This document shows, one piece after another, positions 1-8,396 of a stretch of 33,377 nt of DNA. Origin of the DNA: Clostridia bacterium (lineage in GTDB: Bacteria > Bacillota > Clostridia > TANB77 > CAG-508); NCBI GenBank assembly GCA_017479865.1, contig JAFVBS010000008.1, positions 1-33,377 on the forward strand, in the 5' to 3' direction. The stretch's first letter is position 1. Each line of letters begins with the position of its first letter. A program made the position numbers and the translations under genes. The notes beneath the pieces are model-generated. The model worked only from the letters and a program-made list of their open reading frames with translations. It had not been told where the DNA came from and ran no database searches.

Positions 1-1
1 C

Positions 2-142
2 AATAATATAGAATTCAATTTCTATGATGGAATTATAAAAGGTGTAACAAATCCATATAGTGGAACAGCAGTAAAAAATGAAGCAACACAAGAAGTCGTT
101 AGCACAGAGACAATTAATGGAGAAACATATAAAACAACATGA
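2..142 (+). CDS. C-terminal end of an unidentified, probably secreted or surface protein (5' partial)
   Basis: An open frame enters from the left edge and ends at TGA 140-142, giving 46 residues. The peptide is rich in Asn, Thr, Gly and acidic residues (for example GIIKGVTNPYSGTA near the middle) and has no membrane segment. This is typical of the tail of an extracellular protein, but no family can be named from so little. A SipW-like signal peptidase starts 51 bases downstream, and such peptidases are often next to the exported proteins they process, so this may be a substrate. That link is inference only. Confidence 0.45.
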   Translation, partial: NNIEFNFYDGIIKGVTNPYSGTAVKNEATQEVVSTETINGETYKTT

Positions 143-193
143 TTAGAGGAAGTTCCATAAAAATCTTAAACACTTAAAATTTAAGGAGAAAAA

Positions 194-814
194 ATGATTT
201 ACACAAATGATATTATAAAGAAAAAAAATGCTAGAAAAAAAGTAATAAAGAAAACAATTAAATTTATTTGCTCACCTTTTATTATAGCAATTATACTAAT
301 TATATTATATATGGGGTATCAAAAGTTTTTTAAGAAAGACAGTAATGTAAGCATATTTGGGTTTAAACAATATATGGTTTTAACTGGAAGTATGGAACCT
401 AACTACAATATAGGAGACTTAATAATAGTAAAAGAAGTCAAAGAAAATGAACTTAATGTAGGAGACGTTATTACATATTCTATAGGAAATGGTATGGAAA
501 CCATTTCCCATAGAATAATAAGTATAACTAATAGCGATGGTGCAGTACAATATCAAACAAAAGGAGATAATAATAATTCTCCCGATACTGACTTGGTTAG
601 CTATAATCAAGTACAAGGAAGATTAGTTTTCAAGATTTCAAAACTAGGATTAATAATAACACAACTAACAACAGGAACAGGCATTGCAATAATTTTATTA
701 GTTGTAGCTTTAAGTTACGTTCACACAAATCGAAAAGAAGAAAAGAGAATTGCAAGAGAAGATGCAAGAAGTAGATTTAATAAACCTAGATATTCAAAGG
801 AAGGAACCTTATGA
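194..814 (+). CDS. Signal peptidase I, SipW/ER type
   Basis: The 206-residue membrane protein cleaves signal peptides on the outer face of the membrane. A basic N-terminus is followed by a membrane segment at about residues 26-42. The catalytic Ser66 lies in TGSMEPNYNIGD. The general-base position is His106 in ISHRII instead of the lysine of classical bacterial type I enzymes. Box-E-like KGDNNNSPD is at 123-131 and a second membrane segment is at about 158-176. Ser-His dyads define the SipW/archaeal/eukaryotic-ER subgroup, which in Firmicutes usually serves specialised exported proteins such as TasA-like fibres. AAGGAG lies just before the ATG. The gene overlaps the next one by four bases (ATGA), so the two are probably co-translated. 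Confidence 0.88.
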   Translation: MIYTNDIIKKKNARKKVIKKTIKFICSPFIIAIILIILYMGYQKFFKKDSNVSIFGFKQYMVLTGSMEPNYNIGDLIIVKEVKENELNVGDVITYSIGNGMETISHRIISITNSDGAVQYQTKGDNNNSPDTDLVSYNQVQGRLVFKISKLGLIITQLTTGTGIAIILLVVALSYVHTNRKEEKRIAREDARSRFNKPRYSKEGTL

Positions 815-1839
815 TAGTTTTAAAAAAGGATATGCCATTAAAAATTCAATTGCAGAATGATATTCAAGAATTAGAAAATTATAAGAATACCTATATGCAA
901 AAGATATATGAGTATAAAGAAGGAACTAATTATATTAATTCATTATTAAAAGAGCAAGAATGTACACAAATGACTGATACATTATCAAAGAATTCAGAAG
1001 AAAAAATAAAAATTTATAATACACAGGTATTAAAAATAGAAAGAAATTTAGAAGTACTAAATGACATGTTAGAAAATATTGACAACTTGAATAAAGATGA
1101 ATTAATAAAAAATATAAAAAAGTATAACAAAAAATATACTGAAATAAAAAGAAATATTTCTATAAATAGTATTAATTTTGAACCTAATATGGTAGAAAAT
1201 TTTCAACAAAATATTCAAGAAAAACATATTGAGAATAAAGAAACAAAAGAAGAAGTGGTAAGTAATGATATGAAAAATGTTCTTACAAATAAAGAAACGA
1301 TGGGTGATATGAATAATAATTTAAGTCACATAGAAAATTCAGATAATAATAATGAAATACAAAATAATGATACTTTATTAATCTCTGAAATTTTGAATGC
1401 TGTAGTTTTACCGTATACAGCAGAAGAAGTATTAGAAATACTTAAAAATGAAAGTGAAACTTATAAAACGGCAGAAGAGGTTATAAAAGATAAATTTACA
1501 AGACCTCTTTCAGATTATAGAGTTCAATTTTGGTCAAGATACAATGAAACAATAAAATTACTAACAGTTAGACAAGATTATAAACTAGGAGAAAGTATTC
1601 CATTAGCACTAGAAATTATGAGAAAAAGGTTTTTGCATCCTGCAATTATAAGTGCTTGTAGAAGTTTAGATGAACTGGATGTTTACTTAGATTGCTTAGA
1701 TAAAAATGAAGTTGATGATTTTAAAATATTTAAAATTAAATATGAATTACACCCAATATTAGTAAAAAATAATGGTAAAGACAAAAAAAATGGCTTTTTT
1801 AAATTTTTTTCAATGAAGCCAAAAAGTAAAGAAATATAA
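811..1839 (+). CDS. Coiled-coil protein of unknown function
   Basis: The 342-residue soluble protein starts inside the signal peptidase stop codon (ATGA overlap). Residues about 10-120 are strongly heptad-like and rich in Lys, Glu, Asn and Leu, and predict a long coiled coil. Residues 120-190 are a low-complexity Asn/Glu linker. The C-terminal part, about 195-330, looks folded and helical, with TAEEVLEIL, VQFWSRYNETIKLL and SLDELDVYLDCLDKNE. No membrane segment or signal peptide is visible. I do not recognise the family. Its position suggests a partner of the secretion gene upstream, perhaps cytoplasmic. The gene is unusually AT-rich even for this genome, consistent with an accessory block. 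Confidence 0.7.
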   Translation: MIVLKKDMPLKIQLQNDIQELENYKNTYMQKIYEYKEGTNYINSLLKEQECTQMTDTLSKNSEEKIKIYNTQVLKIERNLEVLNDMLENIDNLNKDELIKNIKKYNKKYTEIKRNISINSINFEPNMVENFQQNIQEKHIENKETKEEVVSNDMKNVLTNKETMGDMNNNLSHIENSDNNNEIQNNDTLLISEILNAVVLPYTAEEVLEILKNESETYKTAEEVIKDKFTRPLSDYRVQFWSRYNETIKLLTVRQDYKLGESIPLALEIMRKRFLHPAIISACRSLDELDVYLDCLDKNEVDDFKIFKIKYELHPILVKNNGKDKKNGFFKFFSMKPKSKEI

Positions 1840-1864
1840 TAAATTTCACATACTTCACTATAAC

Positions 1865-1890
1865 TATCACCATAATATATTATGGTGATA
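1865..1890. repeat. Perfect 26-bp palindrome at the accessory block/yabG junction
   Basis: The half-site TATCACCATAATA is followed directly by its exact reverse complement. It lies 26 bases after the coiled-coil gene and runs into the first codons of the truncated yabG frame (ATG 1882). No clear T-tract follows, so a terminator is possible but not typical. It could instead mark the edge of an insertion or rearrangement that removed the yabG 5' end. Confidence 0.75.
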
Positions 1891-2434
1891 ATTTATATAA
1901 AATTACAGTCAGCAGATGGGGATAGAAAATATAGTGAAAAATCAAACCGATATTATAAAAAGCTAGGATTGAATGCTATTGTACGTAACATTCCAGAGCG
2001 AAAGCAAACAGGCAATATCAGACCTCTTTTACTTCGTTACCAGCCAGATATATTGGTAATCACACGGACATGATGGGATGATCAAAAAAGGAACAAACTT
2101 TAATGACTTATATAATTACCGTAATTCGCGATACTTTATGCAATCAGTAGAGGAAGCAAGAAAGTGGCAAAGCACCAAAAAAGATTTGGTTATTTTTGCG
2201 GGGGCATGCCAAAGTTACTATGAAGGATTAATGATAGCAGGAGCTAATTTCGCTTCTTCACCAGCCAGAATTTTAATTGACTTTATGGACCCATTGATTG
2301 TAGCTGAAAAAATTGCAATGGCAGATAGTAATCATTTTGTAACAATTAAAGAAATTGAAGGAGAACTAAGAGACGGACAAAGAGGAGTTAGTGGAGTAGG
2401 AGGGCAAGGAAAGAAAAAGATTATGATATTTTGA
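1882..2434 (+). pseudogene. yabG: YabG sporulation protease, 5'-truncated, with an internal CGG +1 frame change
   Basis: YabG is a cysteine protease that processes spore coat and cortex-associated proteins. Two frames together give its central and C-terminal parts: DGDRKYSEKSNRYYKKLGL, then RYQPDILVIT, then GHDGMIKKGTNFNDLYNYRN, FAGACQSYYEGLMIAGANFASSP and LIDFMDPLIVAEK. The frames join only if the C of the in-frame CGG at 2065-2067 is skipped, giving the conserved I-T-G-H-D-G. About 183 residues result, against roughly 290 for the family. The missing part is the N-terminal third, and the homology stops near 1910, next to the palindrome at 1865-1890. The truncation makes this copy probably non-functional. 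The CGG break alone may be recoded, because five other genes here show the same event. Confidence 0.85.
2065..2068 (+). other. CGG-A +1 frame-change site in yabG
   Basis: The upstream frame reads ATC ACA CGG ACA TGA and stops. Skipping C2065 gives ATC ACA GGA CAT GAT GGG, restoring the conserved YabG motif ITGHDG. See the finding on the CGG signature. Confidence 0.8.
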
Positions 2435-2550
2435 AAAAAATGTTACAAATTTGTAATATAATTGTAACAAAAATGAAACATTTTCAAAAAGAGACATAAA
2501 AACACTTAGAGAATAAAGAAAAAACAGCCTTTGACACGAACAAACCTTTT

Positions 2551-2579
2551 TTGACATTTTATGCCTTAAATGATATAAT
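2551..2579 (+). promoter_or_regulatory. Consensus sigma-A promoter of veg
   Basis: TTGACA at 2551-2556 and TATAAT at 2574-2579 are separated by exactly 17 bases. Both hexamers are perfect. The veg start codon lies 29 bases downstream. The B. subtilis veg promoter is also very strong, so a strong constitutive promoter here is expected. Confidence 0.9.
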
Positions 2580-2608
2580 TTGCCTATCTTAAAAAAGTAG
2601 GTGATAAA

Positions 2609-2902
2609 ATGATTTGCCAAAATGATATTGCTAGTTTAAAAACAGACATTAATGAAATGATTGGACAAAAGATAATTGTGAAAGGTTCACTAGGAAGGTG
2701 TAAATCGTTTGAAAAAGAAGCTACAATAGAAAAAGCATATCCAAATATTTTTGTCATTAAATATGAGGAAAATGAAAGAAATGTTACCTATAGTTACACA
2801 GATGTATTAACAAGAACAGTAGAGGTAGATGTATTCGATGGAAATGGATATAGTCCATTAATTCCGCCTGCAACAACAGAAAATAAAAAACAAGTTGTTT
2901 AG
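2609..2902 (+). CDS. veg: Veg family protein (DUF1021)
   Basis: The 97-residue protein matches the small cytoplasmic Veg family: IASLKTDINEMIGQKIIVKG, then GRCKSFEKEATIEKAYPNIFVIKYE, then VTYSYTDVLTRTVEVDVFD. The SYxDVLTxTVE stretch is typical. In Bacillus, Veg stimulates biofilm matrix expression by acting on the SinR pathway. In clostridia its role is unknown. It follows yabG as in many Firmicutes. It has its own perfect sigma-A promoter and a terminator, so it is probably a monocistronic, highly expressed gene. The start is ATG with AGGTG ten bases upstream. The last 15 residues (SPLIPPATTENKK) are a disordered tail. Confidence 0.92.
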   Translation: MICQNDIASLKTDINEMIGQKIIVKGSLGRCKSFEKEATIEKAYPNIFVIKYEENERNVTYSYTDVLTRTVEVDVFDGNGYSPLIPPATTENKKQVV

Positions 2903-2922
2903 AGCAAAATAAAGAGAAAAAG

Positions 2923-2947
2923 TTCCTAGTTTTAGGAATTTTTTTTT
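2923..2947 (+). terminator. Rho-independent terminator of veg
   Basis: The stem TTCCTA/TAGGAA with a GTTT loop is followed by nine T residues. It lies 21 bases after the veg stop. Confidence 0.85.
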
Positions 2948-2995
2948 ATTACCCTCCATATAAATGAATTATAAGAAAAAGGAGGGATTTTAGTT

Positions 2996-4522
2996 ATGGC
3001 CATAGAAATAGCAAAAGATAGGTTAAGCTTGAACCAAATGATTGAACAACAAACAGATACATTTATGATAGAAGATGACTGCATTGTGCCAGATATTAAG
3101 CCAGATATTTTGAATATCATTAATCATAGTGGAACGGTATGTGTTTATAAAAAGGAAATCATGGACGGCAAAATTAGAATTGATGGTTCAGTCAATACTT
3201 ATTTAATGTACTTGGCAGACACAGAAGAAAATCAAGTAAGGGGCTTAAATACAAACTTGGATTTTTCAAAAATCATTGAAGTAGAACAGGCAAAAAGTGA
3301 TATGATGCTAGATATGAATATTTCGCTTAAAAGCTTTGAATGTCAAATCCTAAACGGAAGAAAAATTCATTTAAAAGCAATGCTAGAAGTAGATATGAAA
3401 ATATCTTCTAATGAAACGATTGAATATGTGAGTCAAATCGTCAATAGTAGTGATGTACAATGCCTGAATAGAGAATTTCAAATTCACTCATTAATAGGCA
3501 GTGGAACTACAAAAGTGTATGCCAAAGATACTTTAACCATTGATCAGATTGATAACCTTGTTGAGGTGATGAAAGCCGACTTTAGAATTATTAATAAAGA
3601 CACTAAAATTAGTTATAACAAGGTGCTTATTAAATCAGATTTATCAGTGAAACTTTTATACTTAACAGAAGATAATCGTATTAGTATGGTAGAAAGTAAA
3701 ATTCCAATCATGGGATTTATTGATTTGCCAAATATTAGTGAAGAGCACACTTGTGATGTAAAATATGAAATTAAAAATATTCTAGTAAAGCCAAATAATG
3801 TGGAGGATCACTCCATTTATGTAGAGGCAGAAATTGAAGCGTATTGCGAAGCGTATGAAAATAAAAGTGTTAGTATGATACAAGATTTATATAGCCCTAC
3901 CACAAATCTTAGCTTTCAGCAAAGAAATGTGACAACTATGCAAAGAGAACAAAGCAGACAAGAAGTTTGCAATATTAGAGAAAAACAAAGTATTCCAGAA
4001 ATTGGTGGTAGCCGAATTTATGATGTAGAAGTATTACCAATGATTGAAAAGCAGACGGTTTTAACAGACAGAATTGTGTATGAAGGAGAATTGAATTTAA
4101 ACTTTATTTATGCAGCAAATCAAGGTATTGCAAGTAAAACTGTAACTGTGCCCTTCAGTTTTAATATGGAATTTGAAGGCGTCAATTCAAATATGAATCT
4201 TGACACAATTGTGGAAATTACCTTACAGGATTTTGTGATTATGCCGGATGAAACTATTGACATGAAAGTGGACTTAACTTTTACCGCGATGATGAGCAGA
4301 AACACTAATATTATGATTATCGATAATGTTGAAGAAAGCGAAAAAAGGGCTGTGGCTTCTTGTAGCATGATTATCTATTTCGTTAAACCAGAAGATACCT
4401 TATGGAATATTGCAAAACGATTTGGTAGCACGGTAGAAGATATTACAAGAGTCAATAACATTGAAGATGCCAATAATTTACAAGTAGGAACACAGCTTTT
4501 TATTCCAAGATATCATGGATGA
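2996..4522 (+). CDS. sipL: SipL-like spore coat assembly protein (DUF3794 repeats plus LysM)
   Basis: SipL is the clostridial partner of SpoIVA and tethers the coat basement layer to the forespore surface. The 508 residues have the expected architecture. An N-terminal region begins IEQQTDTFMIEDDCIVPDI. DUF3794-type domains (CSD repeats) follow at about 30-150, 170-300 and 330-450. A C-terminal LysM domain lies at about 457-505: PEDTLWNIAKRFGSTVEDI, then NNLQVGTQLFIP. There is no signal peptide, in line with a mother-cell cytoplasmic protein. GGAGGG lies eight bases before the ATG. It overlaps yunB by eight bases, making a two-gene sporulation unit. It is probably expressed under sigma-E, but no convincing promoter was found in the short gap after the veg terminator. 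Confidence 0.9.
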   Translation: MAIEIAKDRLSLNQMIEQQTDTFMIEDDCIVPDIKPDILNIINHSGTVCVYKKEIMDGKIRIDGSVNTYLMYLADTEENQVRGLNTNLDFSKIIEVEQAKSDMMLDMNISLKSFECQILNGRKIHLKAMLEVDMKISSNETIEYVSQIVNSSDVQCLNREFQIHSLIGSGTTKVYAKDTLTIDQIDNLVEVMKADFRIINKDTKISYNKVLIKSDLSVKLLYLTEDNRISMVESKIPIMGFIDLPNISEEHTCDVKYEIKNILVKPNNVEDHSIYVEAEIEAYCEAYENKSVSMIQDLYSPTTNLSFQQRNVTTMQREQSRQEVCNIREKQSIPEIGGSRIYDVEVLPMIEKQTVLTDRIVYEGELNLNFIYAANQGIASKTVTVPFSFNMEFEGVNSNMNLDTIVEITLQDFVIMPDETIDMKVDLTFTAMMSRNTNIMIIDNVEESEKRAVASCSMIIYFVKPEDTLWNIAKRFGSTVEDITRVNNIEDANNLQVGTQLFIPRYHG

Positions 4523-5228
4523 AAAAATTTATACAAGAAGCCGTTTAAGGCTTCCTGATTTCTCTCTAAAAAAACCGCAACATTCTAAAAATGCAAGCAA
4601 ATTTTTTCAAATTTTTGTAATATTGTTCATTGCCTTAACTGTTGTCTATTTTTCATTGCAAGTCATTGAACCAATTATGGAAACGCAATGTGTTGCCATG
4701 GCAAAATCAATTGCCACCAAAATTTCTAATGATGAAGCAACTAAAGTGATGGAAAATTATTCTTATGATGATTTACTAAATATCATCAAGGATGAGCAGG
4801 GAAATATTAAAATGGTAGAAACTAACATTATTACTGTCAATCAAATTATTTCTGCCATTCCCACACAAATACAAGAAACAATTGAAAACAGTGAAAATAA
4901 CGAGTTTCAAATTCGATTAGGGAGCTTATTAGGTAACAAGTTTTTGGCAGGAAGAGGACCTAATGTGAATATCAAAATGGATATTGCAGGAACAGTAGAT
5001 ACAGAGTTAAAATCAGAATTTGTTGCAGCAGGCATTAACCAAACACTCCACAAAATTTATTTAGAATTAAAATGCAATGTGGTCATTTTAACACCAATCA
5101 ATACTATTGAAAGACAAATTACCAATCAAGTGCTATTAGCAGAGGGAGTGATTGTAGGAGAAGTACCAAATGCCTATTATCATTTGCAAGGTATTAGCCA
5201 AGAAAATGCAGTGGAGATGATTGAATAA
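4515..5228 (+). CDS. yunB: Sporulation protein YunB
   Basis: The 237-residue protein has a single membrane segment at about 29-50 (FQIFVILFIALTVVYFSLQV) after a basic cytoplasmic N-terminus. The extracytoplasmic part carries YunB signatures: YDDLLNIIKDEQGNI, NEFQIRLGSLLGNKFLAGRGP, AGINQTLHKIYLELKCNV and the C-terminal VLLAEGVIVGEVPNAYY. YunB is a sigma-E-controlled membrane protein needed for efficient sporulation. Its biochemical role is unknown. The start codon lies inside the end of sipL (eight-base overlap), implying translational coupling. A strong hairpin follows the stop. Confidence 0.93.
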   Translation: MDEKIYTRSRLRLPDFSLKKPQHSKNASKFFQIFVILFIALTVVYFSLQVIEPIMETQCVAMAKSIATKISNDEATKVMENYSYDDLLNIIKDEQGNIKMVETNIITVNQIISAIPTQIQETIENSENNEFQIRLGSLLGNKFLAGRGPNVNIKMDIAGTVDTELKSEFVAAGINQTLHKIYLELKCNVVILTPINTIERQITNQVLLAEGVIVGEVPNAYYHLQGISQENAVEMIE

Positions 5229-5245
5229 ATTGAAAAATGAAAAAA

Positions 5246-5283
5246 TTGGACGGTTCTGTTTTCCGCAGAGCCGTCCAAATTTT
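5246..5283 (+). terminator. Terminator hairpin after yunB
   Basis: TTGGACGGTTCTG pairs with CAGAGCCGTCCAA (13-bp stem with one G-T pair) around a TTTTCCG loop, followed by ATTTTCC. The GC-rich GGACGGTTCTG motif resembles palindromes that are scattered in many Firmicutes genomes, so this could be a captured repeat. Confidence 0.8.
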
Positions 5284-5287
5284 CCTC

Positions 5288-5316
5288 TTGAAGTTTGTTG
5301 CATTTTGTAGTACAAT
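5288..5316 (+). promoter_or_regulatory. Putative sigma-A promoter of the AMP-binding gene
   Basis: TTGAAG (5288-5293), 17 bases, TACAAT (5311-5316). It lies between the yunB terminator and the chosen ATG at 5357. Confidence 0.6.
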
Positions 5317-5356
5317 AAAACTGTTAGAAATATTACCAATTGAAAGAGGTTTCAAA

Positions 5357-7147
5357 ATGAATTTAAGAGATTTTAAAATGCCAAGGCTAAGATTTAAAAA
5401 AATGAAAATGGACGTAGAAGAATTGGGCAACATCGACTATGAAAAATTAGAAAAGCAAAATGTGAAAAATAGAACCACGCCATATGAAGATAGTACCCAT
5501 TACCAAACTGTCAAAGAGTTTTTCTTTCGCTCGGTAGAATTATATCCAAATCAATCTTGCATTTTGGAAAAGCCAAATCATAAAGAACCATATAAAGTTA
5601 CTACTTACCGCGAGTTTGCCGATGATGTACTGGGATTAGGAACAGCGATGGTCAATATTTTAAATTTAAAAGATAAAAGAGTTATTATCATTGGCGAAAC
5701 ACAGTATGGCTGGTATGTTTCCTATATGGCAATGCTTTGCGGTGTAGGAATTGCTGTGCCAACAGATAGAGAGTTACCACTCAACGAACTAGAAAACATT
5801 GTAAGAAGAGCAAAAGCATCAGCTATCATTTACTCCCCTAAAAAAAAGGAGGAAATTGAAAAAATAAAGCAAAGTATTCCAGAAGTAGAATATTTTATCG
5901 AAATGAAGTCAGATAAAAAGTTAGAAGGAAAAGATGTCGGCTTAGAGCATTTAATTGATTTAGGAAAAGCAATGATAAAATCAGGAAATAATAGCTTTGA
6001 ACAAATTGAAATTGATCCAGAAGAATTTAAAATATTATTCTTTACCTCAGGAACAACTTCAAACTCAAAGGGAGTAATGCTTTGCAACAGAAATTTAGCA
6101 GAAAATATCAATGGCATTACTGCTTATGTAAGGCTATATCCCGTTGACAGGCTATTTTCTGTATTGCCATTACATCATTGCTATGAATCAACCATCGGCT
6201 TTTTATACCCAATTTCACAAGGAGCTTCTGTGGCAATTTGTGAAGGGTTAAAATATATTGTACCAAACATACAAGAATCAAAACCTACAGCCATTTTAAC
6301 AGTGCCTCTTTTAGTGGAAAGTTTATACAAAAAAATTAACGAAAAAATTGTCAAAAGCAAAAAGGACAAGATGATGGGCACCATGATTACTGTGACGAAT
6401 GCATTAAAAAGTGCAGGAATTGACATTAAGAAAAAGGTGTTTAAAGAAGTTTATGACAATTTGGGCGGTAATTTGAGAATTATTGTTTCGGCTGCAGCTC
6501 CAATTGATAAAAAAGCAGGAACATGGCTAGAAGATATTGGAATTTGTTTCTTACAAGGATATGGACTAACAGAAACAGCACCAATTTCAGCGTTAACGCC
6601 AGAATACAAAACATGTGTAGGCTCAGCAGGAAAGGCAATTATCCAAGCAGATATCAAAGTAGAAAATCCCAACGAAAATGGAGAAGGTGAAATTTTAATT
6701 AAAACACCTACTTTAATGTTAGGATATTACGAAGATGAAGAAGAGACAAAAAGAGCAATTAACGAAGAAGGATATTTCCGCTCTGGAGATATTGGATATA
6801 TTGATGAAGATGGATACATTTTTATCACTGGTAGAAGTAAAAATGTAATCGTCACTCAAAATGGAAAAAATATTTATCCAGAAGAAATTGAAATGCTTTT
6901 GGATAAAGAAGATGAAATTAAAGAGTCGATGATTTATGGAAAAAAGCCAGAAGATGGTAGCAAAAAAGAAGAAAAAGAATTAATCATTACTGCCAGGGTA
7001 ATACCAGATTATGACAAAATTAAAGAGCTATATGGTGATATTTCGGAAGATGCTATTTATGATATCATCTGGAAAAAAATCAAAGAACTCAATAAAAAAT
7101 TAACCTCGTACAAAGCAATTAAGGCATTAGAAATTAAAGAAGGGTAA
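5357..7147 (+). CDS. AMP-binding enzyme, long-chain acyl-CoA synthetase-like
   Basis: The 596-residue ANL-superfamily enzyme activates a carboxylate, probably a fatty acid, to the acyl-adenylate and then the CoA thioester. The P-loop motif is LFFTSGTTSNSKGVMLCNR. Then come the A5 motif GYGLTETAP, the A7/A8 block YFRSGDIGYIDEDGYIFITG and GRSKNVIVTQNGKNIYPEE. The C-terminal domain is present and short. The frame is open further upstream to 5237, but that stretch is the terminator and promoter, and GAAAGAGG precedes the 5357 ATG, so 5357 is preferred. The N-terminal 40 residues are basic and may bind membrane. The next gene is a TVP38-type membrane protein, so a lipid role is plausible. The exact substrate cannot be read from the sequence. 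Confidence 0.9.
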   Translation: MNLRDFKMPRLRFKKMKMDVEELGNIDYEKLEKQNVKNRTTPYEDSTHYQTVKEFFFRSVELYPNQSCILEKPNHKEPYKVTTYREFADDVLGLGTAMVNILNLKDKRVIIIGETQYGWYVSYMAMLCGVGIAVPTDRELPLNELENIVRRAKASAIIYSPKKKEEIEKIKQSIPEVEYFIEMKSDKKLEGKDVGLEHLIDLGKAMIKSGNNSFEQIEIDPEEFKILFFTSGTTSNSKGVMLCNRNLAENINGITAYVRLYPVDRLFSVLPLHHCYESTIGFLYPISQGASVAICEGLKYIVPNIQESKPTAILTVPLLVESLYKKINEKIVKSKKDKMMGTMITVTNALKSAGIDIKKKVFKEVYDNLGGNLRIIVSAAAPIDKKAGTWLEDIGICFLQGYGLTETAPISALTPEYKTCVGSAGKAIIQADIKVENPNENGEGEILIKTPTLMLGYYEDEEETKRAINEEGYFRSGDIGYIDEDGYIFITGRSKNVIVTQNGKNIYPEEIEMLLDKEDEIKESMIYGKKPEDGSKKEEKELIITARVIPDYDKIKELYGDISEDAIYDIIWKKIKELNKKLTSYKAIKALEIKEG

Positions 7148-7211
7148 TTTGAAAAAACTTCTACCATGAAAATTAAACGATACAAAGAATTAAATAAATC
7201 GTAAAAGGAAA

Positions 7212-7916
7212 ATGATGAATAAAGAGAAAAAAATTAAAATATTTAAAATTATATTAACGGTCTTAGCAATAGCTATGTTTGTGGGATTAACTGCCTATTT
7301 AGTTCCTATTATGAAAGGATTGCTAACACAAGAAGGAAAAGAAGAGTATACTGCCAAGGCACAAAGTGCTGGAATTGGCGGGGTACTATCGATATTAGGG
7401 TTAGAGGTAGCGCAAATTTTTGTTGCTATTCTGCCAGGCGAACCGGTAGAAGTAGTAGCAGGAATGTGCTATGGGGCTGTTTGGGGAACAATTTTGATTA
7501 TGGCATCTATGGCCATTGTTTCAGCCATTATTTACTTTTTAGTACGCAAATATGGAAAATCGTTTATTTACCATTTCTGCAAAAAAGAGCAGATTGAAAA
7601 ATTAGAAAATAGTAAGTTTTTCAAAAATGAAAAGAAGATTGAATGGGTACTATTGTTGTTATTTTTAATTCCTGGAACGCCAAAAGATATTTTAGTGTAT
7701 TTAGGAGGAATTTTACCAATCAAGCCAGGAAGATTTTTGTTAATTTCAACATTAGGAAGATTTCCTTCTGTGATAACATCTACCATTGCAGGTGCAGCAT
7801 TAGTGGTAGGTGATTGGAGAACAACCATTATTGTGTATGCAGTTACATTCGGCTTTGTGGCACTATTTTTTATTGGATCTAAAATGATTGAATATAGAAA
7901 AAGAGTTGTTGGTTAA
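7212..7916 (+). CDS. TVP38/TMEM64 (VTT/DedA-like) membrane protein
   Basis: The 234-residue protein has about five or six hydrophobic segments. One runs from residue 11 to 33. The conserved VTT core follows: EVAQIFVAILPGEPVEVVAGMCYG, then GTILIMASMAIVSAIIYFLV, then WVLLLLFLIPGTPKDILVYLGG, then GRFPSVITSTIAGAAL. The P-G-E-P and P-G-T-P-K-D re-entrant motifs are typical. VTT proteins act in membrane lipid transport or scrambling. The gene begins 64 bases after the acyl-CoA synthetase with AAAGGAA in front and has no terminator between, so co-transcription is likely. Confidence 0.9.
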   Translation: MMNKEKKIKIFKIILTVLAIAMFVGLTAYLVPIMKGLLTQEGKEEYTAKAQSAGIGGVLSILGLEVAQIFVAILPGEPVEVVAGMCYGAVWGTILIMASMAIVSAIIYFLVRKYGKSFIYHFCKKEQIEKLENSKFFKNEKKIEWVLLLLFLIPGTPKDILVYLGGILPIKPGRFLLISTLGRFPSVITSTIAGAALVVGDWRTTIIVYAVTFGFVALFFIGSKMIEYRKRVVG

Positions 7917-7941
7917 TATTTTGATAAAATGTAGAAAGTAG

Positions 7942-7970
7942 TTGAAAATATTTCTGATTTATGATATACA
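7942..7970 (+). promoter_or_regulatory. Promoter of the desulfoferrodoxin gene
   Basis: TTGAAA (7942-7947), 17 bases, then TATACA (7965-7970) in the context TGATATACAAAATA. Transcription would begin near 7977, which supports the ATG at 7992 behind GGAGGT over an earlier ATG at 7977. The same -10 context recurs before hydC at 8564. Confidence 0.75.
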
Positions 7971-7991
7971 AAATACATGGAGGTAGATAAA

Positions 7992-8369
7992 ATGAGTAGA
8001 GAATTAGTCATTAAAAAATGCTTTCAATGTGGAGCAGTAGTAAAAGTGTTAGAAGATTGCAACTGCAGTTGTGGTATTCAATGTTGTGGAGAAGAAATGA
8101 AAACATTATTACCCAACTCTGTTGAGGCAGCAGTAGAAAAACATGTGCCAACTTATGAGGTAAAAGACGGAAAAATATTTGTCAAGGTAAATCATGTAAT
8201 GGAGGAAGATCATTACATTGAGTGGATTAGCATTGTGTTTGACGGAAAAGAGGTTACTACTTATTTAAAACCGGGTGAGGAAGCAGTAGCTCATTGCAAA
8301 TATGTTCCAGGCTCTACTATTTATGCTTATTGCAATAAACACGGATTATGGAAAAGAGATGTAAAGTAA
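7992..8369 (+). CDS. dfx: Desulfoferrodoxin / superoxide reductase
   Basis: The 125-residue cytoplasmic iron protein reduces superoxide to hydrogen peroxide without making oxygen, a typical defence in anaerobes. The N-terminal desulforedoxin-like Fe site is CFQCG, then CCGEEM. The catalytic Fe site (His4-Cys) comes from EKHVPTYEV, VNHVMEEDHYIEWI and the C-terminal CNKHGLWK. The extra CNCSC between the first cysteine pair and CCGEEM is slightly unusual. It has its own promoter and stands alone. GGAGGT lies eight bases before the chosen ATG. Confidence 0.93.
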   Translation: MSRELVIKKCFQCGAVVKVLEDCNCSCGIQCCGEEMKTLLPNSVEAAVEKHVPTYEVKDGKIFVKVNHVMEEDHYIEWISIVFDGKEVTTYLKPGEEAVAHCKYVPGSTIYAYCNKHGLWKRDVK

Positions 8370-8396
8370 GATGTGCTATAAAAGGTGCTTAAGATT

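Noticed and set aside
5237..5356. Longer N-terminus for the acyl-CoA synthetase from 5237
   Set aside because: It would be encoded by the yunB terminator hairpin and the promoter, and it lacks family similarity.
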